DNA of 64,000 nt from Clostridia bacterium (GTDB taxonomy: Bacteria; Bacillota; Clostridia; TANB77; CAG-508), in contig JAFWYK010000011.1 in NCBI GenBank assembly GCA_017517685.1, forward strand, positions 32,868-96,867, in the 5' to 3' direction. Both the position numbers and the translations under genes were made by a program. The notes beneath the pieces were generated by a model. It was not told the DNA's origin. It ran no database searches and saw only the letters and a program-made list of their open reading frames with translations. Numbering within the stretch: position 1 is the first letter of the stretch; each line of letters starts with the position of its first letter. Of the stretch, positions 36,551-45,222 are shown in pieces.

Positions 36551-37351
36551 TTAAATGTTATATAAATTTAAAATTTTGTTAACATCATCTAAGGTTCCTT
36601 GATTTGTTAAAACAATATCAAAACCTTCATTAAAATATTTTAGATTCTCATCAATCTTTTCTTCTAGAAATCCAACTGTAATTGCAGATTCCATCATATC
36701 ATCAGAAATCATTTTTAAATCTGGAAGTCCATCTCCTAATAATAGAATATTATTTCTTCCTTTTAATAACTCTTTTGATTTATCATCTAAGCTAACAATA
36801 TTTTTATTTAATGCATGTATTATTTCACCTTTGATTTGTTTATAATTTCCATTTTCAAATTCAATAAAGTTACTTACGATTTTTATATTATCATAATAAT
36901 CATTTTCAAATTTTAAAAATTCTTCAATTACATTTCCTATTCCAGCTGAAATAATTATCACCGGAATATTTAATTCATGCATTTTCTTTAAGAATTGTTT
37001 AGCTCCAACTCTATATCTTAATCCGCCATCAATAATTGATTTTTTTATATCGTCTTGTTTAAGATTATACTCTTTAAATAAACTAATATGAGCTTTCCAC
37101 CATTCAGTCATGGCACATGATTTTTCTTCATCAGAAAGAGTCATATCAATTTCAATAGGTCTATATTTTTCATATAGAGCATTCCTTTTTTTACTGTATT
37201 CTTCACCAAGTTGATTTGAATTTGCCATTACAGCCCACGTGCTATTTGAATTTCCTTCTGTTAAAGTCTTATCAAAATCAGCAACTACATAAAAATTATC
37301 TTTTTCAAATTTTATCTTTTTTACTTTTTCTTCATTATTAATATAAATCAT
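36551..37351 (-). CDS. UMPH-1-like HAD phosphatase (pyrimidine 5'-nucleotidase family)
   Basis: 266 residues from the ATG at 37351, chosen because GAGG lies 5 nt upstream, whereas the longer start at 37375 has none. HAD motif I is ADFDKTLTEGNS (Asp25, Asp27). YEKYRPIEIDMTLSDEEK, MTEWWKAHISL, IISAGIGNVIEEFL and VVSNFIEFENG follow the order of eukaryotic cytosolic 5'-nucleotidase III, and LLGDGLPDLKM is motif III/IV. It likely dephosphorylates nucleoside monophosphates. It lies between the hydrolase and cation-ATPase genes. Confidence 0.82.
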   Translation of the reverse strand: MIYINNEEKVKKIKFEKDNFYVVADFDKTLTEGNSNSTWAVMANSNQLGEEYSKKRNALYEKYRPIEIDMTLSDEEKSCAMTEWWKAHISLFKEYNLKQDDIKKSIIDGGLRYRVGAKQFLKKMHELNIPVIIISAGIGNVIEEFLKFENDYYDNIKIVSNFIEFENGNYKQIKGEIIHALNKNIVSLDDKSKELLKGRNNILLLGDGLPDLKMISDDMMESAITVGFLEEKIDENLKYFNEGFDIVLTNQGTLDDVNKILNLYNI

Positions 37352-37380
37352 TTTTGCCTCATTTCTATCTAGCATATATC

Positions 37381-38268
37381 TTATAATATATTAAGTAAAA
37401 AATCTACAATTTCTTTTGCTAAAATTTGTTCTTTTTCAGAATAACCATGATCTGCACCATCAATATAATTTATATCTTTAAACTTATTATTAACTTTTTT
37501 ATTTAAAAGATCAATTAAATCATCAGCATTTTGTTCTATCATTTCATTGTTATTTCCCCATCTCATAAATAATGGAACCTCAATATTATTTAACATTTCA
37601 AAGTTATAATTATTATCATGATATCTTGCAAAATCAATTTCTTCAGAATTAACTGTATATTCTAAAAAACCTTTTACTGAAATCGGATGAATAAACGAAC
37701 CTGCTGGCATAAACTCTAAAGCTTTTCCTTCTTTTTGTTTATTTACAGCATATTCTACGATTTCATCATATTTCTCTTTCAAAAATATTTTTAATACTCT
37801 AGGAATATCCACTAATGAAAGTAGTACTATACCTTTAACATATTTTAAAAGATTTGAACTTTCTTTTTTTAGTTTATTATATGTATAAACAACTTTTGTA
37901 GATCCAAGACTATGTCCTTGAAGATATATCTCTTCATATCCTAGTTCAATCATTTTTTCTATAGCACCAGTTATATCAAAATATCCTTCTTTTGGGTCTT
38001 CATAACTTGTTCCACCAAGGAATTTTTCTTCTTTTTGACCATCTTGTCTTTTTACATATTTAACAAGTTCACTTCCTCTATTATTATATACGAAAAAGTC
38101 TATACCATTTTGAGATAATTTTTCACCAATTATTTTTTCTCTTTCCTTAAAACAATTACTTGTCATTCCATGAGTTGCAATTAATATTTTTTTAGAATTA
38201 GATTTTACTAAATAACCATTATTTAAAACACCATCTTTAGCTTTAAAATCAATTATTTCTACATTCAC
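37381..38268 (-). CDS. alpha/beta hydrolase
   Basis: 295 residues. It has the nucleophile elbow GHSLGS (about 116-121), an HGMTSN oxyanion strand (about 33-38) and catalytic His in GADHGYSEKE near the C-terminus. Substrate unknown. The start is a GTG; GAGGAG lies about 11 nt upstream. It is the first gene of the riboswitch-controlled operon with the UMPH-1-like nucleotidase and the P-type ATPase. Confidence 0.82.
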   Translation of the reverse strand: MNVEIIDFKAKDGVLNNGYLVKSNSKKILIATHGMTSNCFKEREKIIGEKLSQNGIDFFVYNNRGSELVKYVKRQDGQKEEKFLGGTSYEDPKEGYFDITGAIEKMIELGYEEIYLQGHSLGSTKVVYTYNKLKKESSNLLKYVKGIVLLSLVDIPRVLKIFLKEKYDEIVEYAVNKQKEGKALEFMPAGSFIHPISVKGFLEYTVNSEEIDFARYHDNNYNFEMLNNIEVPLFMRWGNNNEMIEQNADDLIDLLNKKVNNKFKDINYIDGADHGYSEKEQILAKEIVDFLLNIL

Positions 38269-38314
38269 AACCTTCTCTACTCCTCTCCCGATTTATTTTT
38301 AAGTTTAGCAAACT

Positions 38315-38366
38315 AAAAAAAAGACCCTTAAAGAAACAAGCTTCCAAGTTTGCTTCTTTAAAAGTC
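38315..38366 (-). terminator. riboswitch expression-platform terminator
   Basis: On the minus strand the arms starting GACTTTTAAAGAAGC and ending CTTTAAGGGTC pair over 19 of 20 positions and are followed by eight Ts. The left arm uses the same bases (38357-38366) that close helix P1 of the upstream aptamer, so aptamer and terminator exclude each other. Confidence 0.85.
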
Positions 38367-38446
38367 TCACTCCTTTTATGCTAGGTTGCTAACCAGATTG
38401 ATATCGAGGTTGTTGATTAACAATTTTCAAGCTACTCCCTTTTAAA
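38357..38446 (-). promoter_or_regulatory. candidate yybP-ykoY (Mn2+) riboswitch aptamer
   Basis: On the minus strand the leader starts TTTAAAAGGGAGTAGC and ends GAGACTTTTAAA. The first and last eight bases form P1, and GGGAGTAGC plus GAGAC are the hallmark loop sequences of yybP-ykoY RNAs. A small hairpin (GGTTAGCAACC) lies in the distal part. P1 competes with the terminator, as expected for an ON switch. The downstream operon contains a P-type cation ATPase, a typical target. The distal arm is only a partial match to the consensus I remember. Confidence 0.65.
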
Positions 38447-38466
38447 TACAAATTATCGACAAGAAA

Positions 38467-38495
38467 ATTATACTAAATCTTAAGATGTTTTTCAA
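38467..38495 (-). promoter_or_regulatory. promoter of the riboswitch operon
   Basis: Minus-strand TTGAAA, 17 nt, TATAAT, about 20 nt before the aptamer. Confidence 0.75.
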
Positions 38496-38560
38496 GTATT
38501 TTTTTATTGATATTTAGATTTTTTTATAATAAAATTTAATTATTAATTTGGAGGTTTTTT

Positions 38561-39208
38561 ATGGAATATATTTATAATAAAACAAAGCTAAATGAAAAAT
38601 TAATAAGCTATATTGAAAATAATATCTTTCCAATCTATGATAAAAACGAAAAAGCTCATGATATAAATCATATTTTAACAGTTATAAATCATGCTTTCTC
38701 TATTTCAAAAAACTATGATGTAAATAAAGATATGATTTTTACTATTGCAGCTTATCATGATATTGGGCATCACATAGATAAAGAAAAACATGAAATTATA
38801 TCAGCAGATATTATGATTAAAGATGAAAAGCTAAAAGAATTCTTTACCGAAGATAAGCTAAAAATAATAAAAGAAGCTATCGAAGATCATAGAGCTTCTT
38901 CATCACATATTCCAAGAACTATTTATGGGAAAATCGTGTCTGCTGCTGATAAAAATTTAACAGTTGAAACTGCAATCACAAGAACATATTTTTACAACAG
39001 AAAATACTATCCAAATTTAAATGAATCAGAATTATATGAAGAAATTTATAATCATTTAAATGAAAAGTTTGGAAAAAATGGTTATGCAAAAATATATGTT
39101 AAAGATGAAGAGTATGAAAAATTCAAATCAGAACTTATTCATCTTCTTGAAAACAAACGAGAATTTTTTAATGAAATAACTAAAATAAGAAAAAAGCTTC
39201 AAGAATAA
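38561..39208 (+). CDS. HD-domain phosphohydrolase
   Basis: 215 residues. HDINHI (about 33-38), the HD pair at 66-67 in AAYHDIGHH, an EDHRASS motif and AADKNLTV give a full HD metal site. The group resembles small cytoplasmic HD hydrolases of unknown substrate. TTTGGAGG precedes the ATG. It is one of the few plus-strand genes; it diverges from the riboswitch operon and shares its terminator with the converging GNAT gene. Confidence 0.85.
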   Translation: MEYIYNKTKLNEKLISYIENNIFPIYDKNEKAHDINHILTVINHAFSISKNYDVNKDMIFTIAAYHDIGHHIDKEKHEIISADIMIKDEKLKEFFTEDKLKIIKEAIEDHRASSSHIPRTIYGKIVSAADKNLTVETAITRTYFYNRKYYPNLNESELYEEIYNHLNEKFGKNGYAKIYVKDEEYEKFKSELIHLLENKREFFNEITKIRKKLQE

Positions 39209-39221
39209 ATCTTGAAGCTTT
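39193..39221. terminator. terminator between converging genes
   Basis: A perfect 12-bp stem (AAAGCTTCAAGA) with a 5-nt loop, overlapping the stop of the plus-strand gene. Confidence 0.85.
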
Positions 39222-39226
39222 CATTT

Positions 39227-39706
39227 TTATAAATCTTTTATATATCTTACATCACAAGCAAAATGTTCTGTTTGAACTATCGGCTCATAAATTCTTACGA
39301 AGCCATGCCTCTCATAAAATTTTTGTGCTCTTGTCATATTATCCAATGTTTCTAAATAACATTTTTTATAATAATCTTTAGCATATTCAAATGCTATTTT
39401 TATTAATTCATGTGCTATTCCAGTCCCTCTTGCTTCTTTTAAACAATACATTTTTTGAAGCTCACAAACTTCTTCAGCACCAGGTAATGTTCCAATACCA
39501 ACACCACCTACTATAGTTCCGTTTTCATCTTCTGCAACCCAGTATTTTTTTCCTGGCTCATTATATATTTCTGAAAATCTTCCTAGATTTGGGTCAGCCC
39601 AAGCTGTCCCTTCATGATTTGCACCAAATTCTATCAAGCATGTTCTTATAACATTTTCTACTGCTTTATTATCTCTTGCTTCTATTTCTCTTATTGTATA
39701 ATTCAC
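39227..39706 (-). CDS. GNAT family N-acetyltransferase
   Basis: 159 residues. GVGIGTLPGAEEVCELQKMY is followed by the acetyl-CoA loop ARGTGIAHELI and FYERHGFVRIYEP. This arrangement is the common small GNAT of Firmicutes; acceptor unknown. The start is GTG with AGAGGAG upstream. It follows the deoxyribosyltransferase-like gene by 2 nt in an operon. Confidence 0.88.
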   Translation of the reverse strand: MNYTIREIEARDNKAVENVIRTCLIEFGANHEGTAWADPNLGRFSEIYNEPGKKYWVAEDENGTIVGGVGIGTLPGAEEVCELQKMYCLKEARGTGIAHELIKIAFEYAKDYYKKCYLETLDNMTRAQKFYERHGFVRIYEPIVQTEHFACDVRYIKDL

Positions 39707-39708
39707 TT

Positions 39709-40047
39709 TTAGTTTATCTCCTCTAAGTAATTTACTTTTTTGCCAGTTTTATTAGCATACTCTATTTCGGATTTTGTGCTATCTCCAATATATCCATTAA
39801 CATTAATAACAAAAATCTCATCTGCCATATCAATTTTTCTTTTATGCATATCATCTAGCATTTCCTTTGTTTTTGTTAATGTTCCTTCATCCATATTTTC
39901 CCATACTTCTTGATCACCTGAATGTCCAAAAAGTCCTACTGAAATAACAATATATCCTTTAAGTGTTAAATCTTTTTGTGCTTTCATAAATTCATCTTTG
40001 AATCTTGTTGATCCACATAAAGTTATTACTTTGTATTTTCCAACCAT
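39709..40047 (-). CDS. nucleoside 2-deoxyribosyltransferase-like protein
   Basis: 112 residues: ITLCGSTRFKDEFMKA at the start (phosphate/base site), then DMHKRKIDMADEIFVINVNG and a GDSTKSEIEYA motif with the acidic catalytic residue. This is the short form of the deoxyribosyltransferase superfamily, probably acting on nucleosides or nucleotides. Its start overlaps the end of the upstream GNAT gene by 22 nt. Confidence 0.82.
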   Translation of the reverse strand: MVGKYKVITLCGSTRFKDEFMKAQKDLTLKGYIVISVGLFGHSGDQEVWENMDEGTLTKTKEMLDDMHKRKIDMADEIFVINVNGYIGDSTKSEIEYANKTGKKVNYLEEIN

Positions 40048-40475
40048 AATTTTCTCCTATCAGAACTTTTTAAAACCATTACTTTAGGATGGCAAGTTTT
40101 GTTATAATCTTCACAAACTTTGCAATTCCCATCAATCATGTCATCCATATTTTTAACAAATTTAAAATTATGTTTTAAATAAAAGCCATGTTCTTTAGAA
40201 ATTGTATATACACTTCCTGATGTTTTTCCTATTGCATATCTTAAAAGTTCTTTTCCAAAGCCTTGTCCTCTCATTTCTTTATTTACTGCAATTGCTTCTA
40301 AAAAGCTTTTATCTCCATATTTTGAAATTGTTACTGCACCTTGAACAATTTCATTTTCTACAATCGCATATGACTTTACATTTGTTCCAAAATATCCATG
40401 TTTTTCATCAATTTCTAAATCATTTCCACTATAGAATTTAAATAATTTTGCACTGTCAATTTCTTCAATAAACAT
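40026..40475 (-). CDS. GNAT acetyltransferase with C-terminal cysteine cluster
   Basis: 149 residues. The acetyl-CoA loop RGQGFGKELL is at about 69-78, and the domain is followed by CKVCEDYNKTCHP, a likely metal-binding group not found in ordinary GNATs. GNATs fused to such clusters occur in Clostridia; the acceptor is unknown. AGGTGC precedes the ATG. It is the first gene of a three-gene operon. Confidence 0.8.
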   Translation of the reverse strand: MFIEEIDSAKLFKFYSGNDLEIDEKHGYFGTNVKSYAIVENEIVQGAVTISKYGDKSFLEAIAVNKEMRGQGFGKELLRYAIGKTSGSVYTISKEHGFYLKHNFKFVKNMDDMIDGNCKVCEDYNKTCHPKVMVLKSSDRRKLWLENTK

Positions 40476-40488
40476 ATAAAAGCACCTC

Positions 40489-41013
40489 CTATTTTACTTT
40501 TATAAATGCTATATTAGCAAAAATACTAATACCAATTAACATCCCTTCACATATAGCAATAAACCAATTGCTTGACATACATCCAATCAAAAAGCTTAAT
40601 ACCATACCAATTAAACATCCTAATATTATATATTTTCTTAATACTTTTATTTCAATTTCTTTTTGGATATCAATTGAAGAATATAATAATGCCACTGACA
40701 TTATTGAAAGCACAGATATCGCTCCAGCCATCCCGATAATTGCATTTGTTATTAATAGTACTGTTACTATTGATTTTATCTTTTTGTTTAATTCTTTTTT
40801 TGATAATGCATATATGTACATATTAAGAAGTAAAGAAAGAATATATAATAAAACCATTAAATTCGCATTTATTGGCACTTCAAAACCACTAAATGTCACA
40901 AAACTCATACCATTTATTGCTACAACAATCATATATATTGCGTTTATTATAAGCATTATTGTAGCATTCATTATAAGCATATCTTTCTTCGTCTTAAGTA
41001 ACATAACAAACAC
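40489..41013 (-). CDS. six-helix membrane protein of unknown function
   Basis: 174 residues with about five or six hydrophobic helices separated by short polar loops and a basic patch (KKELNKKIKS). No motif is recognised. It starts 3 nt after the CrtO-like gene, so the two are co-transcribed. The start could also be a few codons later at one of the downstream ATGs. Confidence 0.7.
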   Translation of the reverse strand: MFVMLLKTKKDMLIMNATIMLIINAIYMIVVAINGMSFVTFSGFEVPINANLMVLLYILSLLLNMYIYALSKKELNKKIKSIVTVLLITNAIIGMAGAISVLSIMSVALLYSSIDIQKEIEIKVLRKYIILGCLIGMVLSFLIGCMSSNWFIAICEGMLIGISIFANIAFIKVK

Positions 41014-41016
41014 CTT

Positions 41017-41667
41017 CTATTTCTTTTTATTTATAATATCATCAACTTTATTTACTTTAACTCTTAAATCACTTGGATCTTTTTCTTCAACTTTTTTAGC
41101 TTCTTTTTCACGTTCCATTTCTAAAACTTTAAGTAATCTTGGTCTATTATATCTTTGAATTACAATAAATTGTGCATCAAAAATCATAGCAGCTAACGCT
41201 GTTATTACAAATATCCATGTTTGTCCCCATAATAATCCAAAAAACATTGTTGAAATTGATACTAATTCATTTATCCAGTGATCCACCTCTGATTTAGCTG
41301 TTGTTTGTAATATTTTTTCTATTGAATTTTCTTTTAAATCAAATTGTTCTGGATTATATGTAAGTGCATTCTTTTTCCATTTTTTTACTTTTAACTTTTC
41401 ATATAGACCTTTTTCAAAATCTCTCTCTCTAAACCACCATGATTTATAGTTTATAAACTTTCTAAATATTTTAGATACATTACCTAAAATAATTCTTCCC
41501 CAAAAATGATATAAAATTGTAAATGATGTAATTCCTATCCATAATACAATTTCACTTACAAATATTGATCCATAATACACATAAAAACATACAACAGCTG
41601 CTATTAATGTACACGCAATAACTGTATACATAAATAAAGCTGGTCCACTAGTTTGAAATAATTTCAT
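41017..41667 (-). CDS. CrtO-like membrane acyltransferase homologue
   Basis: 216 residues from the ATG at 41667 (GGAGG 5 nt upstream; a longer ATG lacks one). N-terminal membrane helices precede WWFRERDFEKGLYEKLKVKK, then a SEVDHWINEL motif and a final helix ending FIVIQRYNRPRL. This order resembles glycosyl-4,4'-diaponeurosporenoate acyltransferase (CrtO) of staphyloxanthin synthesis. No other carotenoid genes are in the window, so it may act on a different lipid. The C-terminal tail is charged. Confidence 0.6.
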   Translation of the reverse strand: MKLFQTSGPALFMYTVIACTLIAAVVCFYVYYGSIFVSEIVLWIGITSFTILYHFWGRIILGNVSKIFRKFINYKSWWFRERDFEKGLYEKLKVKKWKKNALTYNPEQFDLKENSIEKILQTTAKSEVDHWINELVSISTMFFGLLWGQTWIFVITALAAMIFDAQFIVIQRYNRPRLLKVLEMEREKEAKKVEEKDPSDLRVKVNKVDDIINKKK

Positions 41668-41725
41668 ATTATCCTCCAAGTCATTTTTTCTCATTATATC
41701 ACAATTTTACTTTTAGTAAATATTT

Positions 41726-42427
41726 TTATCTTGTAGTAAGTAATTTTATTTCTTCTTCAGTTAGTTCTCTACTGTCTCCTACTTCTAAATCGTTTGGTAA
41801 AACTAATTTTCCCATTCTAGTTCTATGAAGTTTTACTACTTTTGCGCCAAAACATCCAAACATTCTCTTTATTTGGTGATATCTTCCTTCTGTTAAAGTA
41901 ACATTTGCAGTATAGTCACCTGTTATTTCTAATATTGCAGTTTTACATACTCCATCGTTTAAATCAACGCCTTCTAAAAATCCTTGTTTCATTTCTTCTG
42001 TTACCTTTATATCAACAGTAACTTCATATTCTTTTTCAACATGTTTTTTAGGTGCTAATATATTATGAGCAAATTCTCCATCATCAGACAAAATCATAAG
42101 CCCTGTTGTATCCTTATCAAGTCTTCCTACAGGAAATACATCTCTACATTTAAACTCTTCTGGAATTAATTCTAAAACTGTTGCTTGGCTTTTATCTTCA
42201 GTTGCAGAAATATATCCTTCTGGTTTATTTAGTATTAAATAAACATATTTTTTTACAAGCATTGGTTTACCATTAATTGCAATTTCATCTTTTTCTGGAT
42301 CAACTTTTATATCTGATCTACGAACAATTTCACCATTAACAGTTAACTTTTTATTTAATGCTAAATATTTTACATCTTTCCTTGAATATTCTGTTTGGCT
42401 AGCAATTATCTTATCTAATCTCTCCAC
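41726..42427 (-). CDS. 16S/23S rRNA pseudouridine synthase, RsuA family
   Basis: 233 residues. The GTG at 42427 is taken as start because GGAG lies 9 nt upstream and family members begin ERLDKIIAS; an upstream TTG at 42442 has no ribosome site. It has an S4 domain, then the catalytic loop GRLDKDTTGL with the invariant Asp and YHQIKRMFG near the end. It converts uridine in rRNA to pseudouridine. It follows directly after the RdgB-like gene. Confidence 0.92.
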   Translation of the reverse strand: MERLDKIIASQTEYSRKDVKYLALNKKLTVNGEIVRRSDIKVDPEKDEIAINGKPMLVKKYVYLILNKPEGYISATEDKSQATVLELIPEEFKCRDVFPVGRLDKDTTGLMILSDDGEFAHNILAPKKHVEKEYEVTVDIKVTEEMKQGFLEGVDLNDGVCKTAILEITGDYTANVTLTEGRYHQIKRMFGCFGAKVVKLHRTRMGKLVLPNDLEVGDSRELTEEEIKLLTTR

Positions 42428-42442
42428 ACGCTTTTTCTCCAA

Positions 42443-43006
42443 TTAATTTTCTTTATTTTTTAAATAATCTACTAAATGTTTATATGAATCCATATTCCAA
42501 TAACTAAATCTAACGGAATCATCAAAACATCCAAGTGTTTTTGTTTCACCTTCTGGAATAAATATAAAATCCCAACTCCATCCATATGTTCCAGATTTTT
42601 CTTTTGCTATTGTTCCATTTGTTATTGATTTAAATATCACTGGTTCTTTCCCATATTCACAATATGCTAAAACCTCTTCAAAATGCGCCTTTCTATTTTC
42701 AACACCTTCTAAAAGTTTTAATACCCCATCTTCTTTTAATGTATCATCAACATAGTGTGTATATGGACCTGGAAAACCATTTAAGGCATCTATACATAAT
42801 CCGCTATCATTTTTAAGTACCGCACATTTTAATTCGTCACTTGCCCATTTGGCAGAGTATTTTGCAACATCTTCTATTTTGTCTTTTTGAAGTTCTGGAA
42901 CATCCATCTTTATTTGTTTAACTTCAAATCCAAGTGGTTCTAAAATTTGTCTAGCACTCATTATTTTAGCCCAATTTCCTGTTACATATGTTATTTGCTT
43001 CTCCAT
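42443..43006 (-). CDS. non-canonical purine NTP pyrophosphatase, RdgB/HAM1 family
   Basis: 187 residues. The start TYVTGNWAKIMSA, NDSGLCIDALNGFPGPYTHYV, and the end YGWSWDFIFIPEGE follow the HAM1 pattern. The WDFIFIP and LGCFDDSVRFSYWN features resemble the archaeal/eukaryotic branch rather than typical RdgB. It removes dITP and XTP from the pool. AGGAG is 9 nt before the ATG. Confidence 0.9.
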   Translation of the reverse strand: MEKQITYVTGNWAKIMSARQILEPLGFEVKQIKMDVPELQKDKIEDVAKYSAKWASDELKCAVLKNDSGLCIDALNGFPGPYTHYVDDTLKEDGVLKLLEGVENRKAHFEEVLAYCEYGKEPVIFKSITNGTIAKEKSGTYGWSWDFIFIPEGETKTLGCFDDSVRFSYWNMDSYKHLVDYLKNKEN

Positions 43007-43025
43007 AACGCAACTCTCCTTATTT

Positions 43026-44195
43026 TTATACCTCTACTTTTTTATCCTCTTCTATTTCATCTTCTTTAAAATTCAAATGCAATAATGTTGGTGATATAAA
43101 TGTTGCAAAGCATAATGTTATCAGCACTATCGTAAATACTTCTTCATTAATTATCATTGCATTTTTAGCTTCATGAAGCATAATAAAAGCAATATCCCCT
43201 CTTGTCACCATTCCTATGCCAATTCTTAAAGCATTTTTTGATTTATACTTACATAATTTTGCGCCTAATCCGCATCCTAATACTTTACTTATTATTGCAA
43301 CAACTGTAAATAATAGTATAAATAACCAAGTATCAATTGGAAGTACCAGTGTACTTATTTTAAGACCAATCCCAGCAAAAGCAATTGGTGAAAACAGCAT
43401 ATGCACTATCACTTCAATTTTATTTCTAATAAATCTTCCTTCCGTTGTTCTACCAACAACAAGTCCAGCAATATAAGCACCTATTATTCCACTTATTCCA
43501 AATAATTCTGCAACATATGATAATATTAAAGCAAATGCAATTGAAAACATCGGTAATTCTTCTTGATGTGACATCTTTTTTTCTAACCATTCAAAAACTT
43601 TAAACATTATTATAGCTATTGTTAAAGCAATTATAAAAAATGTTATTGTCTTTAAAAATATAATTCCCATTGAACCAATTGTATTATTTTGATTCATAAT
43701 AAAACTCAAACACATAATGCCTATAACATCATCTATTACTCCTGCACCAAGTATTGCATTTCCAAGTGTCGTGTTTAATTTCTTTTCTTCCATTAAGTAC
43801 TCTGCTGTAAGCCCTACAGATGTTACTGTTAATATAATACCAAAAAATACATTTAATTCAAATTTTACTTGATAAATTAAGCTAGCAAAATATCCCATAA
43901 CAAGTGGAACTATAATTCCCCCTAAAGCTATTACAAAATATTTCTTAGTTCCTTTTACTAAACTTTTTAATCTTGTTTCAATACCAACTAAAAATATAAT
44001 AAATATAAAACCAAGACCTTCTAAAAATTCTAAACTTGGAGTTATTTCTATTACATTTAATACTGCGGGTCCTAATACAATACCTGCAATTAGTCCCCCA
44101 AGCATTTTAGGCATTTCAATTTTACTAGTTAAAATCCCAAATAATTTAACAAATAAAATTATAATTCCAATATCTAATAAAAACGAATAATCCAT
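43026..44195 (-). CDS. cation/proton antiporter (CPA2 type)
   Basis: 389 residues, 11-12 membrane helices with no C-terminal RCK domain. GLIAGIVLGPAVL near the start, FLVGIETRLKSL, VTSVGLTAEYL, GAGVIDDVIGIM (the paired ion-binding aspartates), and RGDIAFIMLHEA show the CPA2 fold. It exchanges Na+ or K+ for protons. It lies between the prenyltransferase and RdgB genes. Confidence 0.92.
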   Translation of the reverse strand: MDYSFLLDIGIIILFVKLFGILTSKIEMPKMLGGLIAGIVLGPAVLNVIEITPSLEFLEGLGFIFIIFLVGIETRLKSLVKGTKKYFVIALGGIIVPLVMGYFASLIYQVKFELNVFFGIILTVTSVGLTAEYLMEEKKLNTTLGNAILGAGVIDDVIGIMCLSFIMNQNNTIGSMGIIFLKTITFFIIALTIAIIMFKVFEWLEKKMSHQEELPMFSIAFALILSYVAELFGISGIIGAYIAGLVVGRTTEGRFIRNKIEVIVHMLFSPIAFAGIGLKISTLVLPIDTWLFILLFTVVAIISKVLGCGLGAKLCKYKSKNALRIGIGMVTRGDIAFIMLHEAKNAMIINEEVFTIVLITLCFATFISPTLLHLNFKEDEIEEDKKVEV

Positions 44196-44208
44196 ATTAA
44201 AATCCCTT

Positions 44209-45102
44209 CTATTTCTCTCTATCTCTTATGTATATTGTAAGTCCTCTTAAAAATTCAGCTTTATCTCCATATTCATTTAATAATTCAAGTGCTTCATTTA
44301 TAATCTTAGTTAGCTCTTTTTTTGCACCATCTAAACCATAAAATGATACATAAGTGCATTTATTAAGTTCCCTATCATTTCCAACTGGTTTTCCGGTTAT
44401 CTTTTCATCTCCCTCTTCAGACAAAATATCATCTTTAATTTGAAAAGCAAGACCAATTTTATCTGCAAAGCAAGATAACTTTTCTAAATCTTCTTCACTT
44501 GCTCCAGCAAGTATTGCTCCCATTCTAACACTTAATTTTAAAAGTGCCCCAGTTTTATTTTCATGAATATATTTTAATAATTCTTTTTCAATTTGTTTGT
44601 TTTCAAGTTCTGTATCTAAATATTCACCAGCAATCATTCTATCTACAGCTTTAGAAAATTCATTAAATGATCTTATTTTTCTTACTAACAATTCTTGAAC
44701 AGGCTCTTTTTTTAAATCTTCACTAAGTACAATATATGCTTGATTGAAAAGTGCATCACCTGCAAGAAGTGCTGTAGCATGATTAAATTTTTTATGATTT
44801 GTCGGTACGCCATGTCTAAAATCATCATTATCTATTTCTGGTAAATCATCATGTATTAACGAAAAATTATGTACCATCTCAAGAGCTATAGCATATGGAA
44901 TTACATTTTCATAATCATCTTTAAATAATTTATATGTATCTAAAACTAATATAGGTCTTAATCTTTTACCACCAGCCATTAAGCTATATTCTACTGATTC
45001 ATTTAATATTTTTTCATAGCAATTTTTATCTTTTATATATTTTTCAAGTTCTTTATTTACTATTTCTTGGTATTCTTTTAGTTTTATTTTAAAATCCATC
45101 AT
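44209..45102 (-). CDS. ispA: polyprenyl (farnesyl) diphosphate synthase
   Basis: 297 residues. First aspartate-rich motif DDLPEID (Asp85/86), second KDDILSEEGD, GGKRLRP substrate site and HNFSLIHDDLP. The short-chain length and typical DDLPEIDNDD signature fit farnesyl or geranylgeranyl diphosphate synthase of the IspA type. It elongates DMAPP with IPP in isoprenoid synthesis. AAGGG lies 6 nt before the ATG. Confidence 0.93.
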   Translation of the reverse strand: MMDFKIKLKEYQEIVNKELEKYIKDKNCYEKILNESVEYSLMAGGKRLRPILVLDTYKLFKDDYENVIPYAIALEMVHNFSLIHDDLPEIDNDDFRHGVPTNHKKFNHATALLAGDALFNQAYIVLSEDLKKEPVQELLVRKIRSFNEFSKAVDRMIAGEYLDTELENKQIEKELLKYIHENKTGALLKLSVRMGAILAGASEEDLEKLSCFADKIGLAFQIKDDILSEEGDEKITGKPVGNDRELNKCTYVSFYGLDGAKKELTKIINEALELLNEYGDKAEFLRGLTIYIRDREK

Positions 45103-45190
45103 AAGTATCCCTTCTTGTTTAATATATTTAGCACAATCATATTATCATAATATTACAATATTTTCTATAAATTCACATAAAAAAACAAAA

Positions 45191-45212
45191 GCAGACTCAT
45201 CTTTTAGTCTGC
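45191..45212 (-). terminator. terminator of the DUF402 operon
   Basis: GCAGACT and AGTCTGC with an 8-nt loop, followed on the minus strand by TTTTGTTTTTTT. Confidence 0.85.
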
Positions 45213-45222
45213 CATTACTTAT

